Shown: one piece after another, positions 17,137 to 25,513 of the stretch
Layout of the letters: every line of letters begins with the position of its first letter
Position numbering within the stretch: position 1 is the first letter of the stretch
Source of the DNA: Gemmatimonadaceae bacterium
Lineage (GTDB): Bacteria > Gemmatimonadota > Gemmatimonadetes > Gemmatimonadales > Gemmatimonadaceae
DNA: 64,000 nucleotides
Assembly (NCBI GenBank): GCA_036496605.1
Contig: DASXKV010000032.1
Span: 62,001 to 126,000 of the forward strand
Direction of reading: 5' to 3'
Translations under genes and position numbers: made by a program
Notes under the pieces: model-generated
The model's database searches: none
What the model was told of the DNA's origin: nothing
The model's input: only the letters and a program-made list of their open reading frames with translations

Positions 17137-17760
17137 ATGGCGGACAAGCCGTTTCCTCCATCTTCAGCGCAATACCATCCGGCTTCCTCATCATCCCGGG
17201 GGCCGTCAGCCGAAGCGTCCGGTGGTGAGTCGAGCGCCGGCGCATCCGGCGCCCGGAATGCTCGTCATCGAAGCTCGGATGTGCGAGATGCGATGACGGA
17301 GATGGCCGAGCGCGCGCAGCTGATCAGCCAGGAAGCTGGGACAATGATCGCCGCCGCTATGAAGGACGTTATTAGCGCCGCCGCCGGTCTCGCCGGCTTT
17401 GCCGTCGAGAGCGCGCGCGACCTTGTGCAGTACATGGTCCGGCGAGGCCAGATGACGCAGGACGAAGCGGATAAGCTGATCCGCGAAGCCGAACAGGCGC
17501 ACGGAAGACGCAGCGGTCGCACGAGCGCGAGCAAGGCGCCCTCCGGCGCCCACACCCAGGCGGCCGCATCTGCCCCCGCCGCTGAACGTTCGCCGAAATC
17601 GGAGCCACCGCGCGAGCCGGCCCGTCGCGAGTCCACGAAAGCCGGAGCCGCAAAGCGCCTGTCCGGGGCCACGTCGGCGAAGTCGGCGAAGAAAGAACCC
17701 GCGAAGCGCGAGAGCGCGGCCAAGAAACCCAACTCGAAGTCTGCGAAGAAGCGCCGTTAG
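17137..17760 (+). CDS. Phasin-like protein with a lysine/alanine-rich tail
   Basis: The 207-residue product (start MADKPFPPS; upstream in-frame codons are low complexity) has a short helical domain at about 50-115: DVRDAMTEMAERAQLISQ, then MIAAAMKDVISAAAGLAGFA and VESARDLVQYMVRRGQMTQ, ending DEADKLIREAE. The last piece resembles small phasin-related proteins (xxxRGxxTxxEAxxLxxE) that sit on polyhydroxyalkanoate granules. The rest is Ser/Pro/Ala-rich on the N side and Lys/Ala/Ser-rich on the C side (KSAKKEPAKRESAAKKPNS), like histone H1-type tails, suggesting nucleic-acid or polyanion contact. Its stop overlaps that of otsB in convergent orientation. Function is not established. Confidence 0.6.
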   Translation: MADKPFPPSSAQYHPASSSSRGPSAEASGGESSAGASGARNARHRSSDVRDAMTEMAERAQLISQEAGTMIAAAMKDVISAAAGLAGFAVESARDLVQYMVRRGQMTQDEADKLIREAEQAHGRRSGRTSASKAPSGAHTQAAASAPAAERSPKSEPPREPARRESTKAGAAKRLSGATSAKSAKKEPAKRESAAKKPNSKSAKKRR

Positions 17761-18629
17761 CTGATCGGCCCAGCGGCGCGCTCTCGGATTGTAACTAACC
17801 AATTCAACAGCTCCCGCAGCGCGGGCGGATCGGGAAGAACGAATTCCGCCTCTGTCTGAACGCCGCCCGGCGAAATCCCTTCACCCACGTGCACGGTGAT
17901 CGCGCTCCACTGCCGCGCACGGATCGCGCGAAATGCATCTTCGTCCGTGCGGTCGTCGCCGGCGTAGAGCAGCGACCCGCCAAGCATGCCCCGGTTATTG
18001 CTCACGCCGAGTGCCTCGGCGAGCTCGATCAAGGCCGTGCCTTTATTAATCGGCAGCGGCGGCCGCAGTTCGAAGATCTCTTTGCCGTGAATGATGCGAA
18101 GCTCGAGCTGGCGAGCCACGGCGGTGAGCGCCTGCTCGACCGTCGGTACATCGCTTCGGGCAGCGAGTCGCACGTGAACACTCAGCGTCCAGGTTTTGTT
18201 CTCGATGAAAACGCCCGTGATCCCCGCGAGCGGTTCAGCGAGTAGACGAGCTGCTCGGGCGAGTGTTGGCGCGAACGCCTCGGCAAGCGAGTTGACTCGT
18301 AAGGCATTCGTCGGATCGATCAGCTCGATACCATGATTGCCGATAGTCCAACTGTCCGGCACGTCGACGAGACGCTGGCCGTCGCGCGCCGCGCGGCCGG
18401 TGACGAACGCGAGATGGACGTCGTGCGCGCGTGCGAGTCGTTCGAGCGTGCGACGTGTCTCCGCAGGAATCGCCGCGGCGGACGGCGTTGGTGCAATCGG
18501 CGCGAGTGTGCCATCGATATCGAGCGCAACGAGCAACGGCGACCGGGAGGCGCGCCCCTCGAGATCCTCGTTCGCCGGGAGCGCGTTGCGCGGCGCCGTC
18601 TGCGCCAGACTCGTTCGCGGCTGTGTCAC
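17757..18629 (-). CDS. otsB: Trehalose-6-phosphate phosphatase
   Basis: The 290-residue HAD-superfamily phosphatase dephosphorylates trehalose-6-phosphate to trehalose. Motif I reads LVALDIDGTLAPIAP with nucleophile D37 and acid D39. FVTGRAARDGQRL and GNHGIELID are typical trehalose phosphatase segments. Later ones are ELRPPLPINKGTAL (cap/core Lys) and AGDDRTDEDAF (Mg-binding). The gene overlaps the stop of otsA by four bases (ATGA), so both steps are translated together. Trehalose is a desiccation and osmotic protectant. The stop codon overlaps the convergent phasin-like gene. The first ~25 residues look dispensable. Confidence 0.95.
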   Translation of the reverse strand: MTQPRTSLAQTAPRNALPANEDLEGRASRSPLLVALDIDGTLAPIAPTPSAAAIPAETRRTLERLARAHDVHLAFVTGRAARDGQRLVDVPDSWTIGNHGIELIDPTNALRVNSLAEAFAPTLARAARLLAEPLAGITGVFIENKTWTLSVHVRLAARSDVPTVEQALTAVARQLELRIIHGKEIFELRPPLPINKGTALIELAEALGVSNNRGMLGGSLLYAGDDRTDEDAFRAIRARQWSAITVHVGEGISPGGVQTEAEFVLPDPPALRELLNWLVTIRERAAGPIS

Positions 18630-20107
18630 ACGGTCGCGTGTTGCTGCGCCATGATCGCCGTTGCCCGCGCGAGAATCGAGTCCAGCCAGTCGAAGATCGT
18701 CGAATTGTGGAGCTGCCGACGCATGCGTCGCATGCGACGACGTCGCTCGTCAGGAGACATGTCGAGCGACATGCGAATCGCGTTCACAAAACCATCGACG
18801 TTGAATGGATTGATGAGGCACGCACCCTCGATTTCCTCCGCCGATCCGGTGAAGCGACTCAGCATCAGCACGCCACGCTCGTCGACTTGGCACGCGACGA
18901 ACTCCTTGGCGACGAGATTCATTCCGTCCTGAAGCGACGAGACGATGCAGAGATCTCCGGCGCGATATACGGCGGCGAGTAAATCGGCGTCCACGTTCTC
19001 ATTGATCAGCACGATCGGTGTCCAGTCTTTCGACCCGTACTTCTTGTTGACGGCAATCGTCGTCTCGACGACTTCGCGCTCGAGAATGTTGTACGCGGGC
19101 ACGTTCGAGCGCGATGGCGTCGCCACGAAGAGAAAGGTGAACTGGCCGCGGAGCTCGGGCGATTCATCCCACAGTGTGTCGAGTGCTCGCAGTCGTTCCG
19201 GAATGCCTTTGGTGTAGTCGATCCGATCCACGCACACGCCGAGCTGACGTCCGTCGCGCGCATACCGATCGCGGAGCGTTCGCACGCGCTGCGTGGCGTC
19301 GTCGCTTCGCGCCATCGCCTCGTAGCGCTCGACGTCGATGCTGATGCCAAACGCGCCGACGTGAATCACCCGATCGCGATATGTGATCACCTGCCTAACG
19401 GGGTCGACGCGCGCCTCGGGAATGAACTGCTCGACGCAATCCATGAAGTTCTCGGCATACCGGTCGATCTGGAATTCAGCCAGGTCGTTGCCGAGCATGC
19501 CGCGAAGCAGTGATTCATGCGTGCCCGTAGGAAGCAGTCGAAGAATGTCGGGCGGCGGAAAGGGAATGTGCCAGAATTGATGAATGAACAGCGATGGCCG
19601 CATCGCGCGTAAGAATTCCGATGCGAGCGCGAAATGGTAATCTTGTATCCAGGCCATCGCGCGTCCGGTGCATCGCTCCGCTTCATCGGCGACGGCGTGC
19701 GCGAAGCGCAGATTCACCGCGCGATAGCGCTCCCAGAACTCGGTGCGAAACTCGAAGTGCTGGATGAGCATGTGGCAGAGCGGCCAGAGCGCGCGATTCG
19801 AGAAGCCGTGGTAGTAGCCGTCGATGTCTGCCTCGTCGAGCCACACTCGATGCAGGGTGTATTGTGGAGCGTCGGGCGGAACCTGCACGCGACCGGCTTC
19901 GTCACTGACATCGCGATCGGCGGTTCCGGAGCCCCACGCCACCCAGGTGCCGTGCGTGTGGCGCATCGTCGGATCCAATGCCGACACGAGCCCGCCGGGC
20001 GGCTGCTTGATCTCGATCCCGTGCGGGCCACGCATGTGCTCATACGGCTCGCGATTGGACACGAGAATGAACTTGCAGTCGTTCAAATAATGGACGAAGT
20101 CGAGCAT
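18626..20107 (-). CDS. otsA: Trehalose-6-phosphate synthase (GT20)
   Basis: The 493-residue glycosyltransferase joins UDP- or GDP-glucose to glucose-6-phosphate. It shows the N-terminal FILVSNREPYEH and PPGGLVSALDP, the substrate region WIQDYHFALAS (most OtsA have HDYH, here QDYH), QFWHIPFPPPDI, CVDRIDYTKGIPERLRAL and the C-terminal SSLQDGMNLVAKEFVA. The SNREPYEH start deviates from the usual SNR.../GGL opening, placing it in a side branch of the family, but catalytic segments are kept. It is the first gene of the otsA-otsB operon and divergent from the GHMP kinase gene. Confidence 0.92.
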   Translation of the reverse strand: MLDFVHYLNDCKFILVSNREPYEHMRGPHGIEIKQPPGGLVSALDPTMRHTHGTWVAWGSGTADRDVSDEAGRVQVPPDAPQYTLHRVWLDEADIDGYYHGFSNRALWPLCHMLIQHFEFRTEFWERYRAVNLRFAHAVADEAERCTGRAMAWIQDYHFALASEFLRAMRPSLFIHQFWHIPFPPPDILRLLPTGTHESLLRGMLGNDLAEFQIDRYAENFMDCVEQFIPEARVDPVRQVITYRDRVIHVGAFGISIDVERYEAMARSDDATQRVRTLRDRYARDGRQLGVCVDRIDYTKGIPERLRALDTLWDESPELRGQFTFLFVATPSRSNVPAYNILEREVVETTIAVNKKYGSKDWTPIVLINENVDADLLAAVYRAGDLCIVSSLQDGMNLVAKEFVACQVDERGVLMLSRFTGSAEEIEGACLINPFNVDGFVNAIRMSLDMSPDERRRRMRRMRRQLHNSTIFDWLDSILARATAIMAQQHATV

Positions 20108-20233
20108 GAGCTTTGATTCGTCGCAACAGACGTTCCGGGCTGGCGATTCGTCTGGTGCCCGATACGTTTAGCGAACTTTCGTGCAAACTAGTTCATCAGC
20201 CATGGCGGAAACCATCTGACGCGCGCTGTATCG

Positions 20234-21244
20234 ATGCCCTCGCTCCCGCCACGCGCGATGGTCCATTCCGGCACGCGCGCACCGACGCGTATCGACTTCG
20301 GTGGCGGTTGGACGGATGTTCCGCCGTACTCGGAGCGGGAAGGCGGCTTCGTCTGCAACCTCGCCATTGCGCGTTATGCAACGGTACTCCTCGCTCCTGC
20401 CTCGCAGGCCGATGGCGTCTCGCTCAGCGCTGATCGAGCGCGTGACAAGCCGATGGTCGAGGCCGCGGTCCGTCGTGCCGGCGTCAGCGGCGTGGACGTC
20501 GCCCTATATAATGATTTCCCAGTCGGTGCCGGACTCGGCGGCTCCTCCGCGGCAGGAGTGGCACTGGCGCAAGCGCTCAGCCGTTGTGCCGGCGAATCGC
20601 TCGATCCCGCACAGCTCGCCGAACGAAGTCGGGCGACCGAAGTGGACGAGCTGGGTGTTGCCGGTGGACGTCAGGATCACTACGCGTCCGCTTTCGGAGG
20701 AGCGCTCGCGTTGCGCTTTTCCGATCATGGAACTGACGTGCGTCAGATTCCGCTTACTCGTCAAGCGCGCGAAGAGCTGGAGCGCCGTTGCATCGTCGTC
20801 TACACGGGCGAGTCGCGAATCTCCGGCGATACGATCAGCGCCGTGACGGGTGCCTACGAGCGTCGCGATGCCAAGGTGCTCCTCGCGCTGCGGCGCATGA
20901 GCGCGCTGGCCGAGGACATGGCGGAGGCACTCCTTCGCATAGATATCGATGCGCTGGCCGCTCTCGTCGGCGAACACTGGGCGTACCAGCGCTCATTGCA
21001 TCCGGCGATTCCAACGAAGCGGATCGATGCGATTATCGAGCGCGCGCGAGATGCGGGCGCGCTGGGTGCGAAGGCGCTCGGCGCGTCCGGTGGCGGATGC
21101 GTGCTCGCAATCGCGCGGAGCGGCCGCGAGGCCGACGTCGCTACTGCCGTTTCCGCTCTTGGACCGCTGCTTCCGTTCTCAGTCGCGGAGCGGGGCGTCG
21201 AGACGATGGCCGCGGACGCGCGGTCCAAACCGGAACGCCGATGA
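20234..21244 (+). CDS. GHMP-family sugar kinase (HddA/fucokinase-like)
   Basis: The 336-residue kinase has RAPTRIDFGGGWTDVPPY at its start, typical of D-glycero-D-manno-heptose-7-phosphate kinase and related sugar kinases. The phosphate-binding loop reads PVGAGLGGSSAAGVALAQAL, the middle ELGVAGGRQDHYASAFGG, and the third motif GALGAKALGASGGGC. It phosphorylates a sugar or sugar phosphate at the anomeric or another hydroxyl. No heptose pathway genes are adjacent, so the substrate is open. An in-frame ATG at 20258 (MVHSGTRAP) gives a start closer to relatives. The stop overlaps the M20 gene (ATGA). Confidence 0.88.
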   Translation: MPSLPPRAMVHSGTRAPTRIDFGGGWTDVPPYSEREGGFVCNLAIARYATVLLAPASQADGVSLSADRARDKPMVEAAVRRAGVSGVDVALYNDFPVGAGLGGSSAAGVALAQALSRCAGESLDPAQLAERSRATEVDELGVAGGRQDHYASAFGGALALRFSDHGTDVRQIPLTRQAREELERRCIVVYTGESRISGDTISAVTGAYERRDAKVLLALRRMSALAEDMAEALLRIDIDALAALVGEHWAYQRSLHPAIPTKRIDAIIERARDAGALGAKALGASGGGCVLAIARSGREADVATAVSALGPLLPFSVAERGVETMAADARSKPERR

Positions 21245-22413
21245 GGATAACGAGCGGCGACGCGGTAGCTCTCACGCGCGAGTTGGTGCGTGTGGATTCG
21301 CGAAATCCCACGCTCGTCGCCGGCGCGCCAGGTGAGGCAGGAGTGGCCCGCGTGCTCGCCGAGATTCTCTCGGCGTGGGGCTTCAGAGTGGAAGTACGAG
21401 AGGCAGCGCCTGGCCGGCCTAACGTGGTCGCTCGCATTGGGAATGCGACTGCCGGAGGTCGCTCGCTGATGCTCAACGGCCATATCGACGTCGTCGGCGT
21501 CGAGGGAATGACGCACGCGCCGTGGGACGCAACCGTGAGCGATGGTCGGCTTTACGGCCGTGGCTCGTCTGATATGAAGGCTGGTGTCGCCGCGATGTGC
21601 GCGGCAGCGGCGCGCGCCGCGAGCGCGAGTGGAGGTTCGCTCGATGGTGAGATTATCGTTACCGCTGTGGCGGACGAAGAGTACTCGAGCCTCGGTACGC
21701 GCGCGCTGATCGCCGACGGCGTTCGGGCTGACGCCGCGATCGTCACCGAGCCGACGGTTCTCGCTATCATGCCCGCGCACAAAGGGTTTGTCTGGGTCGA
21801 CGTGGTCGTGCACGGACGGGCGGCGCATGGGAGCAAGTGGGATGTCGGCGTCGACGCGATTCGGCACGCGGGACTGCTCCTCGCCGCGCTCGATGCACTC
21901 GACGCCGACCTGCTTCCGTCTCGTGCGCATGCGCTTCTCGGACGCCCATCGCTGCACGCGTCCACGATCGATGGCGGAACCGGTCTGTCGACGTATCCCG
22001 ACCGATGTCATTTCACGATCGAGCGCCGAACGATTCCGGGGGAATCGACAGCGGCAGTGATGGAGGAAATTGAACAGGCGTTCGCTCGCGTGCGTGCGCG
22101 CAGGCCCGATCTCGACGCGAGTGTGTCTCTCATCTTCGAGCAGCCGCCGAGTGACGTGCCCGTTGACGCGCCAATCGTGCGTGCGCTCGACGGCGCGCTG
22201 CGCGCGTGCGGCGAAGAAGTGAATGTCACCGGAATGAGTGCGTGGACCGACGCCGCGATCCTGAACGAGGCCGGCATTCCGGCGATCTGTTTCGGTCCCG
22301 GAGATATCGCGCTCGCGCACGCGGCCGAGGAGTACGTCCGCGTCGACGAGATCGAGCGCGCGACGCTCGTGCTCGCGGCGCTAACGATGGAGTGGACGCG
22401 CAAAGGAGCGTGA
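21241..22413 (+). CDS. M20 family metallohydrolase (ArgE/DapE/CPG2 type)
   Basis: The 390-residue protein carries the zinc-binding set of M20 enzymes: H81 in LNGHIDVVG, D111 in YGRGSSDMKAG, the catalytic/zinc glutamates E146-E147 in VADEEYSS, and the later AWTDAAILNEAGIPAICFGPG segment. M20 enzymes remove an acyl or amino-acid group from an amide. ArgE, DapE and carboxypeptidase G2 are the nearest by layout, but I cannot assign one. The ATG at 21241 overlaps the GHMP kinase stop and is clearly right; the longer frame to 20788 lies inside the kinase. A 71-residue gene follows after two bases. Confidence 0.9.
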   Translation: MRITSGDAVALTRELVRVDSRNPTLVAGAPGEAGVARVLAEILSAWGFRVEVREAAPGRPNVVARIGNATAGGRSLMLNGHIDVVGVEGMTHAPWDATVSDGRLYGRGSSDMKAGVAAMCAAAARAASASGGSLDGEIIVTAVADEEYSSLGTRALIADGVRADAAIVTEPTVLAIMPAHKGFVWVDVVVHGRAAHGSKWDVGVDAIRHAGLLLAALDALDADLLPSRAHALLGRPSLHASTIDGGTGLSTYPDRCHFTIERRTIPGESTAAVMEEIEQAFARVRARRPDLDASVSLIFEQPPSDVPVDAPIVRALDGALRACGEEVNVTGMSAWTDAAILNEAGIPAICFGPGDIALAHAAEEYVRVDEIERATLVLAALTMEWTRKGA

Positions 22414-22415
22414 AC

Positions 22416-22631
22416 GTGGCCTACCTATCGCACCAGGATTATGACGCGCTCGAGCGCGCCATTCGCGCCGGACAGCGAATCGTCGTCTGGCGCGCAGGCA
22501 TCGAGTATGTCGTCGTCCCAACCCAGCTGCGCTTGCAATCGGGACGAGAGGCGATCGACGCGCGCCGTCCGACTGGTGATTCATTGATGCTCTATCTCGA
22601 CGAGATCGACTCCCTGGAGGTCATCGCGTGA
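22416..22631 (+). CDS. Small hypothetical protein between M20 and RNase H-like genes
   Basis: A GTG at 22416 with AAAGGAG at the right distance starts a 71-residue acidic/mixed protein (MAYLSHQDYDALERAIRAGQ ... RIVVWRAGIEYVVVPTQLRL ... LMLYLDEIDSLEVIA). No family recognised. It looks like a small alpha/beta domain. The gene is coupled on both sides: two bases after the M20 stop, and its own stop overlaps the GTG of the RNase H-like gene. Its conserved position in the overlap chain argues for real translation. Confidence 0.7.
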   Translation: MAYLSHQDYDALERAIRAGQRIVVWRAGIEYVVVPTQLRLQSGREAIDARRPTGDSLMLYLDEIDSLEVIA

Positions 22632-23278
22632 GTGACACGCGTCACAGTGAACTGGCGTTGCTGGCGATTTTCGCCGACGAGTCATGCCTCGGCAACGGAC
22701 GCGAGGGAAGCAACCCTGGCGGGGCTGCCGGTGTAATCGAGTACTGGAACGCGGGCACGGAGCGCCTCACGCGATTCGATTATTGGGTTTCCGAACCGGC
22801 GACCACGAACAATCGCATGGCGCTTCGCAGCGTCATCGAAGCCTTTCGCACGATTTCGCGTAAGGGAACACGGTTTCGTGTCGTGTTCACATCAGACTCG
22901 CAGTATCTCGTGAAGGGAATGACGGAATGGGTGCACGGGTGGAGCGCACGAGGATGGAAGCGCAAGGGCGGCACGATCGAGAATCTCGAGTTGTGGCAAG
23001 CCGCTGTCGCCGAAGCTGGCCGTCATGTCGTGCAGTGGCGGTGGGTGCGCGGACACATCGGCCATCCGCAGAACGAGTATGCGAATTTTCTCGCGGTGCG
23101 GGCGGCGCGCGAACAAACCATGTCGTCGGGCGTCGTCGCGTCCGGTTTCGACGAGTGGCTCGCAGCGGAGCGCGCAAAGGGAAGAATGGCCGCGGAGCCA
23201 GACCCTTTTCCCTTGGAACGCCCCTTTCGACCGGCCCGCGCCTTGCCAGTCGTGACGAAAGGCTCACTCACGTCGTGA
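22628..23278 (+). CDS. RNase HI-fold protein with two altered catalytic residues
   Basis: The 216-residue protein aligns along its first ~155 residues with RNase HI: FADESCLGN (first catalytic Asp, D17), TTNNRMALRSVIEAF, VFTSDSQYLVKGM, EWVHGWSARGWKRKG, ENLELWQAA, WVRGHIGHPQNEYANFLA. In the E. coli enzyme the catalytic residues are D10, E48, D70 and D134. Here the first and third are kept, but the E48 position is Ala (RMAL for RMEL) and the D134 position is Asn (EYAN for ERCD). A ~60-residue extension follows. It may be inactive, a binding protein, or use another geometry. Start is GTG with GGAGG upstream, overlapping the 71-residue gene. Confidence 0.85.
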   Translation: MSDTRHSELALLAIFADESCLGNGREGSNPGGAAGVIEYWNAGTERLTRFDYWVSEPATTNNRMALRSVIEAFRTISRKGTRFRVVFTSDSQYLVKGMTEWVHGWSARGWKRKGGTIENLELWQAAVAEAGRHVVQWRWVRGHIGHPQNEYANFLAVRAAREQTMSSGVVASGFDEWLAAERAKGRMAAEPDPFPLERPFRPARALPVVTKGSLTS

Positions 23279-23305
23279 TAAGGGGAAACGTGAGCGAGAG
23301 CCGAT

Positions 23306-23488
23306 ATGAAGCCCCTTATCGTGGGTCTGCTGCTTGGATTGGCCGTCGGGTACTGGCAAGGTTTTGGAGACGCCAGGAAAGGCAGAGACAATGTCGCCGT
23401 CCGAGTGCTGAACGCATTCGGCGCCAAAAAGATCAGAGCAGCGGAAGAGTCGCGCGCCAAGGTTACGGAAGAGGCGTCCCGACCCTGA
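23306..23488 (+). CDS. Small membrane protein
   Basis: A 60-residue product starting MKPLIVGLLLGLAVGYWQGFGD has one N-terminal hydrophobic helix and a basic/charged tail (AKKIRAAEESRAKVTEEA). It could be anchored with the tail in the cytoplasm. A weak purine-rich GAGAG precedes the ATG. No family recognised; it lies 27 bp after the RNase H-like gene and 30 bp before the zinc-ribbon gene on the same strand. Confidence 0.55.
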   Translation: MKPLIVGLLLGLAVGYWQGFGDARKGRDNVAVRVLNAFGAKKIRAAEESRAKVTEEASRP

Positions 23489-23518
23489 GTTCCGCGTGCT
23501 GAACCAGAGCACCGCGCA

Positions 23519-24322
23519 ATGATGGACGCACTCGATCGAACATTCCGGCATCTTCTCCAGACCATTCAAACGCGCTACCCCGCGTATGTGACGCAGCCGT
23601 TCGAGGTCGCGGAGCTCTATCAGAATATCTTGCCATACCGGCATCACCGCCGTGAGCTCGGATTGGAGACCAATCAGGAGTATGAGCTCGTGCTGCTCCA
23701 ACTCCTCTCTGGAGCACGCGACTACCTGGTGGTGAACGACCAGATGCGCGAGCGGCTGGCACGCGAGCTGGCATCGCCGAACCCCGACCCGGGTGCTTTT
23801 CGCGAATTCTCAACTTCGCAGATCGCGCTGTCGCCGGCTGCGGTCCGGCGGTTCGAGAGCGGCGCCGCCGGCAGCGAGCCAGCGCTTGTTGGCGCTGCCA
23901 AGGCGTCCGCGACGGAAACGACGCAACGCATGCCATCGCAGCGCGCGGCTTCCGCGACATCGGTATCGACGGGGCCGCGAGCCACGTCGTCCGCAGCCAC
24001 CGCGCCGGCGGCGATGCCCGCGCAGCCCGCGCCGCGACGCGCAGCCTCGAGCACAACCACTAACGCGAGTACGACTACGGTGAGCACTGGACCGCGCGCC
24101 GCGGCGTCGCCGGGAGCGTCGCGCCCTACGCAGACCATCGTTCCACAGGCCGGTGAGCAATGCCGCTACTGCAACGGCGCACTTCCGGCTGGCCGCCGAA
24201 TCACATTCTGCCCGCACTGCGGGCAGAATCTCAGCGTGGTGAATTGCATGGCGTGCGGCACGGAGCTCGAGCTGGGTTGGAAGTTCTGTACGACGTGCGG
24301 CCGCCAGGTGTCGAGCGCTTGA
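23519..24322 (+). CDS. Protein with a C-terminal double zinc ribbon
   Basis: The 267-residue protein has a helical N-terminal domain (about 1-100, TFRHLLQTIQTRYPAYVTQPF ... LLQLLSGARDYLVVNDQM). A long Ala/Ser/Thr-rich linker follows (100-205) that contains a repeated STGPRA word. The C-terminal segment has four CxxC-type knuckles (CRYCNG, CPHCGQ, CMACG, CTTCGR). The knuckles form two zinc ribbons. This layout is common in proteins of unknown function in soil bacteria; the ribbons probably bind protein or nucleic acid. Start may be the second Met. The linker is likely disordered. Confidence 0.8.
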   Translation: MMDALDRTFRHLLQTIQTRYPAYVTQPFEVAELYQNILPYRHHRRELGLETNQEYELVLLQLLSGARDYLVVNDQMRERLARELASPNPDPGAFREFSTSQIALSPAAVRRFESGAAGSEPALVGAAKASATETTQRMPSQRAASATSVSTGPRATSSAATAPAAMPAQPAPRRAASSTTTNASTTTVSTGPRAAASPGASRPTQTIVPQAGEQCRYCNGALPAGRRITFCPHCGQNLSVVNCMACGTELELGWKFCTTCGRQVSSA

Positions 24323-24368
24323 GTTCGGCGCGGCGGCGCCTCGTTAGGCTCACGCGAGCGGCACGGCC

Positions 24369-25484
24369 ATGATGCGGGAGAAAAGTCCGAGAGGGTGGCC
24401 GCTCGTTGCACTGGCGCTGTGCGCGTTCGCGGCGTGCGCCACCACCCTCGGTCAGTCGAGCGGAACCGACACCAGGACCGCGGGGACGAGCTCCATTTCG
24501 CCGGACGCCGACTGGCCGACGAGCACTCGTGAACACGTCGATCTCTGGCTGCACGGCTACGCGATGCTGACGAGCGATACGGCACGCGTCCCACTCTTTA
24601 GGCGCGCCTACCGACAGCGCATACGCGCCATTCGAAGCGCGCGGAATGCCTTCACTCAGCTGGACGCAAACGCCGACAAGCTCTCCGCGCGATTCGTGAC
24701 GAACCCATCGCTCGTCAACGGTCAGTTCGTTCCCTTCTACTTCTCCTCGTTCGAGCAGATCCAACAGGTCACCGATCTATTCATTCGAGCCGAAGGCGAT
24801 CCCAGGGCAACGAACGATCAAACGACACAGCAGCTCTTCGGCGTCCTGAACGGCGCCTTCCCGAGCGCTGCCGATCGGGATTGGCTGCGACTCTTCGTGC
24901 AGTCGCTCGGCGAGGAGAATTCCAGATTCTATCAGGCGTACTGGACAGACGAGACGGGGCGCCGCGCCGCGACACGACGCGCCGTCGATTCTGTGTGGCG
25001 CGTCTACCGGCCCAAACTTCAGCGTTTCCTCAACAATACCCAGCAGGCGAACGGGGAGCTCATTCTCTCCCTCCCGCTCGACGGCGAGGGCCGTACGATC
25101 GCCTATTCCAAGCTGCAGAATTCCGTCGCGGTCGGATTTCCGGATTCGGCCGGCGCGGCCGTCGAGGCCATTTACGTTCTGGCCCACGAGACCGTCAACG
25201 CCATCACCGCGACGGCCATAAGCGACAACGTGACGCCGGCCGAGCTTCGCAACGGTGCCCTCACGCGGTACGCCGCGAACGCGAACGTCAGAGCCGGCGC
25301 CATTCTCCTCCAGCGTGCCGCTCCGGAGCTCGTCGCCGGATACATGCGCTACTATGTGCGCGCGGCAGGAATCACGGCACCTGGTGCAGAGCTCAACGCG
25401 CTGTTCCTCTCGACTTTCCCGATTCCCGACGCGATTCGCGACGCCATCACGCGGCAACTCGACGTCGTGCTCGGCGGAATCTGA
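24369..25484 (+). CDS. Putative lipoprotein of unknown function
   Basis: The 371 residues start with a hydrophobic signal (PLVALALCAFAACAT) containing a possible lipobox (FAAC). The remainder is soluble and helical, rich in Arg/Gln/Asn, with no recognised domain. LAHETVNAITATAISDN contains an HExxN element that is reminiscent of, but not, the HExxH zincin motif, so a peptidase role is not supported. The tail (LSTFPIPDAIRDAITRQLD) is helical. The gene lies 46 bp after the zinc-ribbon gene and 29 bp before the membrane protein, all on the plus strand. Confidence 0.6.
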   Translation: MMREKSPRGWPLVALALCAFAACATTLGQSSGTDTRTAGTSSISPDADWPTSTREHVDLWLHGYAMLTSDTARVPLFRRAYRQRIRAIRSARNAFTQLDANADKLSARFVTNPSLVNGQFVPFYFSSFEQIQQVTDLFIRAEGDPRATNDQTTQQLFGVLNGAFPSAADRDWLRLFVQSLGEENSRFYQAYWTDETGRRAATRRAVDSVWRVYRPKLQRFLNNTQQANGELILSLPLDGEGRTIAYSKLQNSVAVGFPDSAGAAVEAIYVLAHETVNAITATAISDNVTPAELRNGALTRYAANANVRAGAILLQRAAPELVAGYMRYYVRAAGITAPGAELNALFLSTFPIPDAIRDAITRQLDVVLGGI

Positions 25485-25513
25485 ACCAAATCGCACGCCG
25501 TATATTTCGGCGT

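Noticed and set aside
20854-22320. 488-residue minus-strand frame opposite the GHMP kinase and M20 genes
   Set aside because: It is the shadow of two well-supported genes with clear motifs; no domain is seen on the minus strand.
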